A stretch of DNA of 64,000 bases from Arenibacter sp. 6A1 (GCF_012272855.1 NZ_JAAXCQ010000001.1:1-64000), one strand, 5' to 3'; positions 34,593 through 44,107 are shown, counted from the first letter of the stretch. Numbers and translations: made by a program. The notes: generated by a model from the sequence alone, not told the origin.

Positions 34593-34752
34593 TTCCATAA
34601 CTTTCATATTCCGTATCATTGGCAAGAAATTTTGAAATACGCGATTTATGAGGAACTCTTATTTATAGCCGTTTTGAATTTTTTCTCTCCCATAAAAACC
34701 TCCTTCCCTACTGGGTGCCTTTGCATTCCGCATTTACATTATGTAAAACAGA
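34593..34752 (-). repeat. ACATAATG element, copy R8
   Basis: Full copy starting TTCTGTTTTACATAATG. The central part is diverged, with ACC/GGT flanking CAGTAGGGAAGGA. The distal half (AAATCGCGTATTTCAAAA to GGAATATGAAAGTTATGG) is close to R5. Confidence 0.85.
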
Positions 34753-34834
34753 ACACAAAATACAGTTCTATGTAAACCTATTGTGTTTTCCATATTTTGG
34801 ACTCGACAATCCAATTGTATTAAGGCTAAGCAGC

Positions 34835-34922
34835 TTTGCGTTAGGGACCGCGGCGGCATCCCCGCAGCAGCGCAAGGGATATAGACAAGGGCCCGCCCGA
34901 CGAAGGAGGGAACGCCCAAAAT
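34835..34922 (-). repeat. GC-rich intergenic repeat, copy B
   Basis: Inverted copy of the repeat at 15723-15812. Reads TTTGCGTTAGGGACCGCGG to GAGGGAACGCCCAAAATA on +. It lies between elements R8 and R9 and belongs to a different family from them. Confidence 0.85.
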
Positions 34923-35052
34923 AGTATACATTTAAGGCCCAAAAGAAATATAAGTAAAAAAGCTACTCTTCTTGTTTTAAAACATCATTTGCTCTTTTGA
35001 GCTCCATTTTTATAAAAGCAAGTTTCCACCATGGTATCTTCCAATACAAGGT

Positions 35053-35219
35053 TTTTCAAAACTTTCATATTCCGTACTGCAGCTCAAAAATTTTGAAATA
35101 CGCGATTTATCAGCATCTGTAAAATTTTAGGATCTTTTATTTTCCACCTAATCCATAAACCACCTCTCCCCTGGTGGGCTCTATTTTTTGACCGGCCAAC
35201 ACATTATGTAAAATAGAAT
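35053..35219 (-). repeat. ACATAATG element, copy R9
   Basis: Full copy. It begins TTCTATTTTACATAATGTG about 75 bases after the terminator of the TonB-receptor gene. The stem is CCACC/GGTGG around a shortened loop (AGGGGAGA), another change that keeps pairing. It ends GGAATATGAAAGTTTTG. Confidence 0.87.
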
Positions 35220-35291
35220 TTACTAACGGTTTTATACTCCTTGGAAAAACATAGATCCGGGATGGTTTACTGATTTTAAAAAATAGCGCGA

Positions 35292-35330
35292 TCAAAAAAC
35301 CCGACAATTTAAAATGCCGGGTTTTAATGG
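35292..35330 (-). terminator. Terminator of the TonB-dependent receptor gene
   Basis: AAAACCCG (35296-35303) pairs with CGGGTTTT (35318-35325). The A-run at 35294-35299 gives the T-run on the minus strand. Confidence 0.8.
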
Positions 35331-35346
35331 TTAACGTAGTATCTTC

Positions 35347-37578
35347 TTAAAATCGAACAGATACTTTTGCACGGGCAAAAAAAGGTGACCCAGGTGTAAA
35401 ATGAATTTCTTCGACAGGAGTTGCTTCATTTTGCAACCTACTACTCGAGGCAAACTGAGCTTCCTTCCATTTAGTATCAAAAACGTTATCGATAATCAAG
35501 CCAAAACTCCAATTTTTAAGTGTATAGTTCAGGTTAACATCTGACACGAAATACCCTTGAGCTACTATAGAGTTATCTTCGTTAGCTGGTCTGTCCTTTA
35601 TAAAACGATAGTTAATACCTCCAGAAAAATTCTTTACCCCTTTAAAAGTCAACCCTCCCGAAGAGGTAAGGTCTGGCGCCAAAGGAATGTAATCTTCGCC
35701 TTTGGGTTCTTCCGAACTTCTGGCATAGGTATAATTCACATCTGCATAAGCATACAACCAATCGGTAATCTGGTAACGCGCTCCAAAGTCTACTCCGTAA
35801 CGTTTAGATTTTCCGCTAGGCTCCACAATTGCCTCATCTCCAACATACACAAACTCTTGCTGTAGGTAAAGATTCCATAAGGCCATATTCAAAACCAACC
35901 TATTCATAGGCTTATAAATAGCCCCTATATCTGCCCCAATAGCCAATGGCAATATTTTTTCGCCTTTATTGGCTACAACAACCCTGGTATCATTAGAATG
36001 AAAACCAATTCCGGTTTTAGCAAACAATTGCAAGCTAGGAGACATCTTGTAAACAGTGTTTAATTTAGGACTCACTAGAACCTTGTTCTCACTTTTATTA
36101 TCATAGACAGGAGAAAGTAGGTTTTCGTAATCGAACTTAAAATAATCTATACGCACCCCGGGATTAATGGTCCAGTTATTTACCTTATAATTAGCGTTCA
36201 TAAACCCATATACATTTAATTCGTCTATATTTCCGAAGGCCAATCGACCTAGGATCGTTTGCCTGTTTAGGGTATGTGACAGCTCTACCTCGTTGATATC
36301 GTCATATCTAAAACCAAGGCCGGTATTGAATTGAAACTGAGAGTTATTACGATCTATATGAAAGGTTTTGTCATACACACTTTCTGCACCAATCATAGTC
36401 CTGTCTTCCTTTTGCCTAATCTGATCTCCATTCACCGGATCCTCTTGGAAAAAAGTAAAATTAGAATACAATTCAAAATCATATTTGGTAAGAAAAACTT
36501 TCGTTGCTATTTTAGAATGGCCATCAAAAAGTCTTTCATGATTTACCAGAATATTAGATCTGCTAGTATTTCCCCCTTCGGTATCATCGATAGCACCAAA
36601 CCTACCAATACTGCCATTATCTACTGCGCGCTGCGGAACCTGCCCCGACGCATCCCATTTACTTTGGAAATGCGAAGCCGTCACATTTATCTCGTTCCCT
36701 TCTCCATTTCTATGGTTATAACGGCCCATTACATTTATTCTATTAAAATTTTGTGGCGATTGAAAAACTCCGTCAGAGATCATATACTCACTAGCGATAT
36801 AAGCGTTGTCATTACTACTTTCCAACAACTTAAGCATACTCAATCCACGCAATAAGTTGTTCTGCCCTACTTCCATAGAGATCAAATTGTTATCTAAGGC
36901 CTTTTTAGTTGTAAACCCTACATAACCTGCCGTATTTAAATTCCCCTTATCCGCATAGTACGGGCCTTTTCCGAAATCTATATTATCTATAGTTTCTGGA
37001 ATTATAAAATGCATATCGGCATATCCCTGGCCGTGTGCATGTGACACCATATTTACGGGTAAACCATCTACATTAATGGCAACATCCGTTCCATGGTCTA
37101 TATCGAAACCTCTCAGAAAAATCTGCTCTGCCTTTCCCCCTCCAGCATGCTGACCAATGAACAGGCCAGGCACCTTTCTAAGGATTTCTTGGGACGATTT
37201 TACGGGATCAGATTTTACATCTACATTTACAAAACTGCTCAAAGCGTTGACCTTAGAAACCAGGACCACCTGATCTAAGGAGACAGCGGACTCTGTTAGT
37301 ACCACCCTAAGACTTGTATTAAGTTGATCTTGAGAGACGATTATTTCCTTGTTTTTAAATCCAAGGCTATAAAAATAAACTTCATCGGCTACCGAGACAT
37401 TAGGCAAAACAAAACCTCCAGAATTATTGGAATAGGTATACCCTCCAGTATTTTTATTATAAACCCCTACTCCGCTCAGCGGTTCGTGGTCTTCATTAAT
37501 AACGACTCCCCTTATCGTATGTGCGCTTAAAGAGCCAAAAAGAAAGATGGCCATTAAGCTGATTATATTTTTTATCAT
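35347..37578 (-). CDS. TonB-dependent outer-membrane receptor
   Basis: A 743-residue receptor for TonB-driven uptake. Signal peptide ISLMAIFLFGSLSAHT, then a carboxypeptidase-regulatory-like domain (TIRGVVINEDHEPLSGVGVYN), the plug (SSQEILRKVPGLFIGQHAGGGK, LRGFDIDHGTDVAINVDGLPV) and a 22-strand barrel ending in Phe (RAKVSVRF). The plug stretch HAHGQGYADMHFIIPE has three His close together and could contact a metal or chelate. It has no SusD partner and is single-gene with its own terminator. The molybdenum-cofactor operon starts 464 bases upstream on the same strand, so uptake of a molybdenum-containing or related ligand is a tempting but unproven link. Confidence 0.92.
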   Translation of the reverse strand: MIKNIISLMAIFLFGSLSAHTIRGVVINEDHEPLSGVGVYNKNTGGYTYSNNSGGFVLPNVSVADEVYFYSLGFKNKEIIVSQDQLNTSLRVVLTESAVSLDQVVLVSKVNALSSFVNVDVKSDPVKSSQEILRKVPGLFIGQHAGGGKAEQIFLRGFDIDHGTDVAINVDGLPVNMVSHAHGQGYADMHFIIPETIDNIDFGKGPYYADKGNLNTAGYVGFTTKKALDNNLISMEVGQNNLLRGLSMLKLLESSNDNAYIASEYMISDGVFQSPQNFNRINVMGRYNHRNGEGNEINVTASHFQSKWDASGQVPQRAVDNGSIGRFGAIDDTEGGNTSRSNILVNHERLFDGHSKIATKVFLTKYDFELYSNFTFFQEDPVNGDQIRQKEDRTMIGAESVYDKTFHIDRNNSQFQFNTGLGFRYDDINEVELSHTLNRQTILGRLAFGNIDELNVYGFMNANYKVNNWTINPGVRIDYFKFDYENLLSPVYDNKSENKVLVSPKLNTVYKMSPSLQLFAKTGIGFHSNDTRVVVANKGEKILPLAIGADIGAIYKPMNRLVLNMALWNLYLQQEFVYVGDEAIVEPSGKSKRYGVDFGARYQITDWLYAYADVNYTYARSSEEPKGEDYIPLAPDLTSSGGLTFKGVKNFSGGINYRFIKDRPANEDNSIVAQGYFVSDVNLNYTLKNWSFGLIIDNVFDTKWKEAQFASSSRLQNEATPVEEIHFTPGSPFFARAKVSVRF

Positions 37579-38042
37579 TCGTTTTAATATTAAAATAATT
37601 ATACTGTATTCAATGTTAAGACAACAACCATATACACCTAAGATACTAAGCTTTAGAATGTTGTTAAATTAAAATGTAAAGAATTTAGCCAATAGCACTT
37701 GTAATCCTTGAAACATAAATTTGTTCGGAACTATGATTACGCTACGTGTCTACTGACCTTCTAAAGAACTCTATAAAGCACCCATAAGATAACATACGCT
37801 TATAATAAGAGTAGAAAATTTAAACAACCAGAACCTATAGTCTTCTCTTTCTTTTTTCGACACCGAAACCTATTTTGCCCTTACTTACGAAATTAAATGA
37901 GTAGGGGTTTGGTTTTGACAATAAAATTATAACAGTGGGGTACCGCCAATTTTGTTGCATTTTTAATAGAGATTTAAGAGTCTCGCGCATCTCCAATTAT
38001 CACCCTTCTACGGGCGTGTAATTAGAAAAACTGCTTCGTTCT
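37579..38042. other. Interval between the receptor and the molybdenum-cofactor genes
   Basis: 464 bases with no credible gene. It holds the receptor promoter on the minus strand, which I cannot place with confidence. No riboswitch-like structure was recognised. Confidence 0.4.
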
Positions 38043-38654
38043 TTACTTACTAAAAGCATCTTTTAGCGCGTTGTAGTTCTCTTGGGTGTCTACATCAATT
38101 TCCTTACCATGTGGCGAAACACTGATGACAGTGTCCTGATGATTATCTATAATATCTTTAGCACCGAAATCGCCTTTTAGCCCAGCTAAACCCTGAAAAT
38201 ATTCAACCCCAAACACCGCAGGAACCCCTTCGCGCTTAGCGTATCTTGTAGCTACAATATTCTTTGTTCTATTTTTAAAGGTTTCAATTAATTCATCCAA
38301 ATAAGCCCTATCAATCAAAGGCTGGTCTGCCAGCATCAATAAAACTCCTTCAAAGGGAATTGCTGTATTCATTATATGTTTCACGGCAAAAGCAATAGAA
38401 TTTCCCAACCCCAATTTCCATTCCTTATTGATTAAAAAAGTCGCTCCATTTGTGTTTGTCTTAGACTGAATTTCGTCTGCGAAAGCTCCCAAAACGACAA
38501 AAACCTCCTGTGCCTTAGATTTTTTGGCATTATCCACGGCATTGCCTAGCAAAGTAGTCTTTCCCCAAGGCAACAACTGCTTTATGGTTGGCATCCGCGA
38601 AGATTCCCCCGCAGCCATAATCAGTACTGCTATTTTGGAGTTCTTTTGATCCAT
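38043..38654 (-). CDS. mocA: Molybdenum cofactor cytidylyltransferase-like (MocA-type) protein
   Basis: A 203-residue nucleotidyltransferase of the MobA/MocA family. MocA joins CTP to molybdopterin to make the MCD cofactor used by xanthine-dehydrogenase-type enzymes. The N-terminal motif IMAAGESSRMPTIKQLLPW is the family signature (LAAGxSxRMGxxKxLLP), with LMLADQPLI in the middle and VDTQENY near the end, as in MocA. It is the last gene of the molybdenum operon, 6 bases after xdhC. With xdhC and a molybdenum hydroxylase in the same operon, MCD formation fits. A GTP-specific role is not excluded. Confidence 0.82.
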   Translation of the reverse strand: MDQKNSKIAVLIMAAGESSRMPTIKQLLPWGKTTLLGNAVDNAKKSKAQEVFVVLGAFADEIQSKTNTNGATFLINKEWKLGLGNSIAFAVKHIMNTAIPFEGVLLMLADQPLIDRAYLDELIETFKNRTKNIVATRYAKREGVPAVFGVEYFQGLAGLKGDFGAKDIIDNHQDTVISVSPHGKEIDVDTQENYNALKDAFSK

Positions 38655-38660
38655 TTTATT

Positions 38661-39671
38661 TTAATCGTGAATTCCTGTTTTTTTATTCTTCAGGCGCATG
38701 GGCTCCTTATTGCGTATTACCGAAAGTATTTCGGCCATGATGGCTATAGCGATCTCCTGTGGGGTTTCTGCCCCTATATTCAGCCCGGCGGGACCATGAA
38801 TATGGTCTATAAAATCATAGGAAAGCTCTGGAGAGTGCTCCATGAGTGCCTCAAAAAGCTTTTCCCTTCTTTTAAGAGGCCCTAAAAGCCCAAAATAAGC
38901 ACACTGAATATGCTGTAAAATCATTAAAAAATTTAAGTCCTTGGCGTAACTATGGTTCATGAGCATTACAGCCGTCTGTTGGTCTACCTCCTCTAACGGG
39001 AAATTTTCAGGTGTCACACTGAGGAATTCATCGGCTCCTTTAAAATCCAATATGTTCTTCTCTTCTTTAGGATCGGCTATGATGACCACTTCCCACCCTG
39101 CCATAGCAGCAAAAGAGCATAATTGTACAGCATCGTGTTCTGCCCCGATAATAATAAGCTTAAAACAAGGGGGCATTTGTTGTTCAAAAACGGCTAACTC
39201 AGGACCTGTTTTTCTGTCTTCAAAAAAGCTTAGGACCATACTACCAAGACGTATCACAGAACCATAATCTTGCTGTGTTCCTTCCTTTTTTTCAAAATAC
39301 GATTGGATTGTAAATTCCTGACGGGCCTTCAGTGCTTTTCCAATGCTATGTACAACCTCATCTTTAGGACGAAATGGTTCTAATAAAATATATAAAATCC
39401 CCTCACAACCTAAACGAAATCGCCCATCATAGGTTATTATTTTGGAGGTGTTGTCTTTAAAAACACTTTCTGCTTGTCTTATTATTTCTTTCTCTACACA
39501 TCCGCCACTTACGGCACCACTAACACTGCCGTCTTCCAAAATAAGCATACGCACCCCAGGTCGACGATAAGAAGACCCTTCCAGGGCCACAACGGTTGCC
39601 AGCACCGTCTTTAATCCTTTTGCTTTGGCATCAAGATAATCGCGAACAATCTTTTTAAATTCGTGGGTCAT
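38661..39671 (-). CDS. xdhC: XdhC-family molybdenum-hydroxylase maturation factor
   Basis: A 336-residue protein with an N-terminal XdhC/CoxI domain (GSSYRRPGVRMLI, SVSGAVSGGCVEKEI) and a C-terminal Rossmann domain (LIIIGAEHDAVQLCSFAAMAGW, then HIHGPAGLNIGAETPQEIA). XdhC proteins bind the molybdenum cofactor, help its sulfuration and insert it in xanthine-dehydrogenase-like enzymes. The start ATG follows the moeA stop by two bases. Its presence ties the cofactor genes to the hydroxylase subunits at the start of the operon. Confidence 0.92.
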   Translation of the reverse strand: MTHEFKKIVRDYLDAKAKGLKTVLATVVALEGSSYRRPGVRMLILEDGSVSGAVSGGCVEKEIIRQAESVFKDNTSKIITYDGRFRLGCEGILYILLEPFRPKDEVVHSIGKALKARQEFTIQSYFEKKEGTQQDYGSVIRLGSMVLSFFEDRKTGPELAVFEQQMPPCFKLIIIGAEHDAVQLCSFAAMAGWEVVIIADPKEEKNILDFKGADEFLSVTPENFPLEEVDQQTAVMLMNHSYAKDLNFLMILQHIQCAYFGLLGPLKRREKLFEALMEHSPELSYDFIDHIHGPAGLNIGAETPQEIAIAIMAEILSVIRNKEPMRLKNKKTGIHD

Positions 39672-39673
39672 AG

Positions 39674-40873
39674 TTATATGATATTTCTTGTAGGCACAAA
39701 AGGTACCAAATCGCCTTTATTATAGCCCGATTCTTTCGGGGAAAGAATTACAAAACCATCTGTTAGGGATAAACTAGTCAAATCTCCAGAGCCGTTCTCT
39801 TTTACCAAGGAAGCTAGCATGGTACCATTGTCCAAGGATAGCCTTACCCTTATGAGAAGGGTTAAATCACCCTTAGTTCCTATGGGATCCTTTAAAATTA
39901 CATTGAATTTTGAAACCGGAATTCCTAAAGACATTTTTAGCCAATCTTTAAAATACACATGGTAATTGGCAAAGGTGGAAGCTGGGTTTCCTGGAAAGGA
40001 AAAAATAACGGTTTGCGTTTCTTTTTGCTGTCCAAACCAAAAGGGTTTTCCTGGGCGTTGAAGCACTTTATGAAATATTTTTTGCACCCCTAATTCTTCT
40101 AAGACCTCGGGAATATAATCGTATTTCCCCATAGATACTCCGCCGCTGAGCAATAAGACGTCGTTGTGGAGCAGCGCCTGTTCAAGTTTCTTTTTAATAA
40201 CACCCCTTTCATCCAATAAATGCATATGCTGGGGTTGTATTCTTACTTCTGACAAGGCGGCATCCAAGGTGTAAATATTCGATTTTCGTATTTGATGCGG
40301 CAATGGGGTTTCTGTTACATCAACCAATTCGTTTCCTGTAGAGATAATGGTGATTTTAGGAAGTCTTTTTACCAAAACCTCACTACGACCTACCGTAGCT
40401 AAAATCCCGATTTCTGCAGCTGTTATTTTAATTGATTTTGACAGTATGAGGTCTCCCTTTTTTTGATCACTGCCTTCAATATGAATGTCCTGTCCTTCTT
40501 GGGGAGGTTTAACAATCGTGGCTATATCGTTTTCGATCTCCAGATGCTCGTACATAACAACGGTATCGATATTGATAGGAACCATAGCACCGGTCATTAT
40601 CTCTATACAATTAGCAGCGTTGCTTAATGGTGTTGGCGGCATACCGGCTGCCAAAACTCCTTCTATCTTAAAAGCGGTTTGTCCTTCCCTATAAGCTTCG
40701 AAGTTTATAGCTATCCCATCTTTTGTAGCCCTATTGAAAGGAGGAAAATTTCTATCGGCAAATATATCTTCTGCCAATACTCTTCCTATAGCATCTTGCA
40801 GGGCTACTATCTCCTCTCCATAGTTTTGAATATGAGCCATTACTTTTTGGTAGGCGTCTGGAAAAGGAATCAT
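39674..40873 (-). CDS. moeA: Molybdopterin molybdotransferase MoeA
   Basis: A 399-residue enzyme that inserts molybdate into adenylated molybdopterin. Family motifs: ADRNFPPFNRATKDG (substrate loop), ITAAEIGILATVGRSEV, ISTGNELVD, SGGVSMGKYDYIPEVL and FSFPGNPASTF. Length matches the family. Lies between moeB and xdhC on the minus strand with 2- and 66-base gaps. Confidence 0.95.
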   Translation of the reverse strand: MIPFPDAYQKVMAHIQNYGEEIVALQDAIGRVLAEDIFADRNFPPFNRATKDGIAINFEAYREGQTAFKIEGVLAAGMPPTPLSNAANCIEIMTGAMVPINIDTVVMYEHLEIENDIATIVKPPQEGQDIHIEGSDQKKGDLILSKSIKITAAEIGILATVGRSEVLVKRLPKITIISTGNELVDVTETPLPHQIRKSNIYTLDAALSEVRIQPQHMHLLDERGVIKKKLEQALLHNDVLLLSGGVSMGKYDYIPEVLEELGVQKIFHKVLQRPGKPFWFGQQKETQTVIFSFPGNPASTFANYHVYFKDWLKMSLGIPVSKFNVILKDPIGTKGDLTLLIRVRLSLDNGTMLASLVKENGSGDLTSLSLTDGFVILSPKESGYNKGDLVPFVPTRNII

Positions 40874-40939
40874 GAGTAAAGATTAATATGGTTAATTATA
40901 TTTATTGTGAGCTTATTTCAATTGAAAATCATGGAGCTA

Positions 40940-42010
40940 TTACAGGCAACTCGACAAGAATTTATTGACCCCGCCTAATACGTTATACAGTATAGCTTCC
41001 TTGTTTTCTTCTTGCAATCGCAGCAAGGCCTTTTCACTGCGAATACCTGATTGACAGATAAGATATATTGGTTTTTTAAAATCGATTTCAGCCATCCTAG
41101 TTTCTAATTCATTCAATGGAATATTGAATGCCGTAGGAAGGCTAAATTCTTCAAATTCGGCCTCTGTTCTCACATCTATTAATTGAATACCCTTTCCTTT
41201 TTCTAGCAGTAGCTGTAATTCTTCCACGCTTTTCGTAGTCCCAAGATCACAGTATTGCCCGCCATAGGAACTTTGAAGGGTTTTAATATTCAGATTTTCG
41301 GGCTGAAGGCTGAAGTTTATCTTTTGATATCTGTTCTGCAAGCCATCGAATAACAGTAAAGTTCCGGAGAGTGGCGCCCCAATCCCCGTAATTACCTTAA
41401 CAGCCTCTAAGGCCTGTAGGTTCCCTATAATACCCGGCACCACTCCCAATACTCCATTTTCATTACAGTTCGGAATTTCCTCTGGTGATGGAATACTCGG
41501 AAACAAACAACGATATGTTGGTCCATTATTATAATTAAACACGCTAAGCTGTCCCTCGAAGCCTTGGATAGCTCCGGATACAAAAGGCTTTTTTAATAAA
41601 ACGCAGGCATCATTGATTAAATACCGTGTGGGGAAATTATCGGAACCATCTATAACAACATCAAACTCGGAAATTATCTCCAAGGCATTATCCCTGGTTA
41701 AAAAGGTATCGAATAGTTTAAAGGATGTTTGACTGTTTTGGGCCTGTAATCGTTCCGAAACCACTTCTAGTTTAGGTCTTCCAAGATCTTTTTCAGTATA
41801 GAGTACCTGCCGTTGCAAATTGGTGATTTCTACAGTATCACTCTCTATAATTCCTAATGTCCCCACTCCCATAGCATTGAGATAGAGTAAAATCGGAATC
41901 CCCAAGCCGCCTGCCCCAACTACCAAGACGCTGGCTTTGGAAAGTTTTTCTTGCGCTTCAGGACCAAATTCCTTTAGCCTTGTTTGACGTTCGTATCTAT
42001 TGTTTTGCAT
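40940..42010 (-). CDS. moeB: MoeB/ThiF-type adenylyltransferase with C-terminal rhodanese domain
   Basis: A 356-residue E1-like enzyme that adenylates the C-terminal GG of MoaD so that it can be loaded with sulfur. The nucleotide-binding motif is VVGAGGLGIPILLYL; DGSDNFPTRYLIND and GVLGVVPGIIGNLQALE are family motifs. The usual zinc CxxC pairs are largely missing; only YRCLFP and PNCNENG remain. The C-terminal rhodanese domain (about 250-356) carries an intact active loop, CQSGIRSE, so it can supply sulfur itself. The layout matches MOCS3-like fusions. Part of the molybdenum operon. Confidence 0.9.
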   Translation of the reverse strand: MQNNRYERQTRLKEFGPEAQEKLSKASVLVVGAGGLGIPILLYLNAMGVGTLGIIESDTVEITNLQRQVLYTEKDLGRPKLEVVSERLQAQNSQTSFKLFDTFLTRDNALEIISEFDVVIDGSDNFPTRYLINDACVLLKKPFVSGAIQGFEGQLSVFNYNNGPTYRCLFPSIPSPEEIPNCNENGVLGVVPGIIGNLQALEAVKVITGIGAPLSGTLLLFDGLQNRYQKINFSLQPENLNIKTLQSSYGGQYCDLGTTKSVEELQLLLEKGKGIQLIDVRTEAEFEEFSLPTAFNIPLNELETRMAEIDFKKPIYLICQSGIRSEKALLRLQEENKEAILYNVLGGVNKFLSSCL

Positions 42011-42142
42011 TTTTCTGCACTTGCTTTTTTGTGTTTATATAAACCTCAACAAACTGTTTTTCAAGACACTAAACCCTATCGATATAAGCATATCTTTACA
42101 CTTAAAACCAGTTGTGAAAAATTATATCTATTCCTTATCTAT

Positions 42143-42739
42143 TTATTTTAAAAGCTTCAGTTTTGTCATGACCTGTTCGTAATCCTCCTGAAAATTGGCA
42201 TTTAACAGCACCTCATCATTCTCTGGATGCACTATTTTTATATCGGCATTGATCAAGAATTTTCGGGGACAAGAGCCATTACCTTCTGCGAGATAGTCAA
42301 TAGACTTCTGTAAGCCTTCTGCCTCCCATATAGCGCAAAGAGGCTCTGGCAAGTTATGTTCTTTCAGCGCAAAGGCGGTCGCAACTTTATTTGGATTTCG
42401 CTCTTGGAGTAACTGCTCTAAAGCTTTTAAATTTATAAGCGGAAGATCACAGGCCAAAACCAACCAAGAAGCTTTTGGATCGTGATTATAGGCGCTTAGC
42501 AAGCCGTTATAAGGGCCTCTGTACAAATCCTGATCTATTATAGTATTATACTCCGTGGATAGTCCAGTTTCTTGTTCTTTACGGATACTCATAAAAGTAG
42601 TGTCGCACACTTGTTCTAATAACCCATAAAGATATTCTCTTTGTGGTTGTCCATGATAACTAATGGTACCTTTATCGGCTCCCATTCTAGTGCTCTTTCC
42701 TCCAGAGAGTACAAGACCGTATACTTTATTGGAATTCAT
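42143..42739 (-). CDS. mobA: Molybdenum cofactor guanylyltransferase-like protein (MobA)
   Basis: A 198-residue nucleotidyltransferase. Motifs: GLVLSGGKSTRMGADKGTI (GTP-binding loop), IDQDLYRGPYNGLLSAY and WLVLACDLPLI are typical of MobA, which makes the MGD cofactor. Having this and the MocA-like gene in one operon suggests that both dinucleotide forms are made. It lies between moaA (117-base gap) and moeB (132-base gap). Confidence 0.87.
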   Translation of the reverse strand: MNSNKVYGLVLSGGKSTRMGADKGTISYHGQPQREYLYGLLEQVCDTTFMSIRKEQETGLSTEYNTIIDQDLYRGPYNGLLSAYNHDPKASWLVLACDLPLINLKALEQLLQERNPNKVATAFALKEHNLPEPLCAIWEAEGLQKSIDYLAEGNGSCPRKFLINADIKIVHPENDEVLLNANFQEDYEQVMTKLKLLK

Positions 42740-42856
42740 TGTCTATTAATTTCAATACTGCTCTCTTTTTAACGGAAGGTGAGTTCTGTCAAAAGATGCT
42801 ATTATTTTATTTATTTATCTACAAGAAAAATTCTAGCGCAAACTTTTCTTCTTTGT

Positions 42857-43840
42857 TTACCCTCCTATAGAAGTCATGGAGTTTTCGAATACTCCTTTAT
42901 ATCTTTCCTGCTCTTCAAAGCCCGTTTTAGAGCGTGTCCCTATTGCTTGAAGAATATGTGCAGTTATGTTTTGTTCTGCATTTTCGCTTCGCATTACATC
43001 TAAAAGATTCGCTCTTGGCTTTCCGTACAAACAAGTGATGACATCACCAGTGGCAGAAATCCGTAATCGATTACAACTACCACAAAAAGTACGACTAAAG
43101 GAAGGTATTAATCCAAAAGTACCCTTATGTCCTTTTATTTGATAGTTTACTGAAGTCGAAGTCTTTGGAGATGGCAATAAGGTAACCTCTGGAAATTCTG
43201 ATATTATATGATTTAGTATCTTTTTATAGTTCCATGTTATGCTTTCAAACTTCTTGCTCCCCCCGTTAAAAGGCATTTCTTCTAAGAAGCGTACGGAGAC
43301 CGGATAATGCTTCATCAACTCTAGAATAGGAATAATATCCTGGATATTTTGATTTTCTAGGGCGATAAAATTAATTCGAACATTAAAACCTTCCGTAATC
43401 AACCGAATAAGATTATTATACACAATGTCATATTGATCTCTGCGTGTAATCTTTTCAAAAGTCTCTTTGTGTATGGCGTCTAAGCTCACGTTTATATTTC
43501 TTATTCCCAAGGATTTTAATTCCTCGATATAAGGGCCAATCAATGTAGCATTGGTAGTAATAGAAATATCTTCTAATCCTTCTAAGGCAGATAGCTTATG
43601 CAAGAGCACCATAATATCCTTCCTTACAAAAGGCTCGCCTCCCGTAATTCGGATTTTATCGATTCCTTGCCCTACCATGATCTCACTAAGCTTACACAAC
43701 TCTTCTATAGAAAAAAGCTTCTTGCTTTCGGCAAACTGTATCCCTTCCGAAGGCATGCAATAATTACATCGAAGGTTACAGCGATCTGTTACCGCTAGAC
43801 GCAAGTAATTAATTTTTCTATTATGATTATCTACTAACAT
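42857..43840 (-). CDS. moaA: GTP 3',8-cyclase MoaA (radical SAM)
   Basis: A 327-residue radical SAM enzyme for the first step of molybdopterin synthesis. The SAM cluster motif is DRCNLRCNYCMP (CxxxCxxC) near residue 20. The second 4Fe-4S site is FCGSCNRLRISATGDVITC. The protein ends MTSIGG, keeping the C-terminal GG needed for catalysis. The partner MoaC is not in this window. The start lies 11 bases after the moaD stop. Confidence 0.95.
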   Translation of the reverse strand: MLVDNHNRKINYLRLAVTDRCNLRCNYCMPSEGIQFAESKKLFSIEELCKLSEIMVGQGIDKIRITGGEPFVRKDIMVLLHKLSALEGLEDISITTNATLIGPYIEELKSLGIRNINVSLDAIHKETFEKITRRDQYDIVYNNLIRLITEGFNVRINFIALENQNIQDIIPILELMKHYPVSVRFLEEMPFNGGSKKFESITWNYKKILNHIISEFPEVTLLPSPKTSTSVNYQIKGHKGTFGLIPSFSRTFCGSCNRLRISATGDVITCLYGKPRANLLDVMRSENAEQNITAHILQAIGTRSKTGFEEQERYKGVFENSMTSIGG

Positions 43841-43851
43841 GTATCTTTCTT

Positions 43852-44106
43852 TTATCCGCCACTTACCGGTGGAATCAGCGCAATTTCATCAAAATTATTG
43901 ATTATTTTGTCATCTTTTGCGTAAGAATTATTCACAGCAACTGCTAATGTAGATAGTGATTTTAAGTCAGGATACATTTTTATCAAATGTGTCTTAAGTT
44001 CTCTAACAGTCTGTATTTTTCCTGTGCCATTTAATGTGGCATCCGAGATGGCTAGGGTATCACTACCTATAATATCCTTGGTGATACCAAATAATAAAAT
44101 TGTCAT
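43852..44106 (-). CDS. moaD: Molybdopterin synthase sulfur carrier subunit MoaD
   Basis: An 84-residue ubiquitin-fold protein ending ALIPPVSGG, the thiocarboxylated tail that gives sulfur to cyclic pyranopterin. Other family stretches are VAVNNSYAKDD and FDEIALIPPVSGG. The MoaE partner is not encoded in the window. The ATG is one base from the hydroxylase large-subunit stop, so translation is coupled. Confidence 0.9.
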   Translation of the reverse strand: MTILLFGITKDIIGSDTLAISDATLNGTGKIQTVRELKTHLIKMYPDLKSLSTLAVAVNNSYAKDDKIINNFDEIALIPPVSGG

Positions 44107-44107
44107 A

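Noticed and set aside
34715..34924. A 69-codon + strand gene
   Set aside because: The frame lies on element R8 and the GC-rich repeat; its Arg-rich end is only the translation of the repeat.
18178..35219. The ACATAATG element as a MITE
   Set aside because: The two ends are not inverted repeats of each other, and no target-site duplication could be read.
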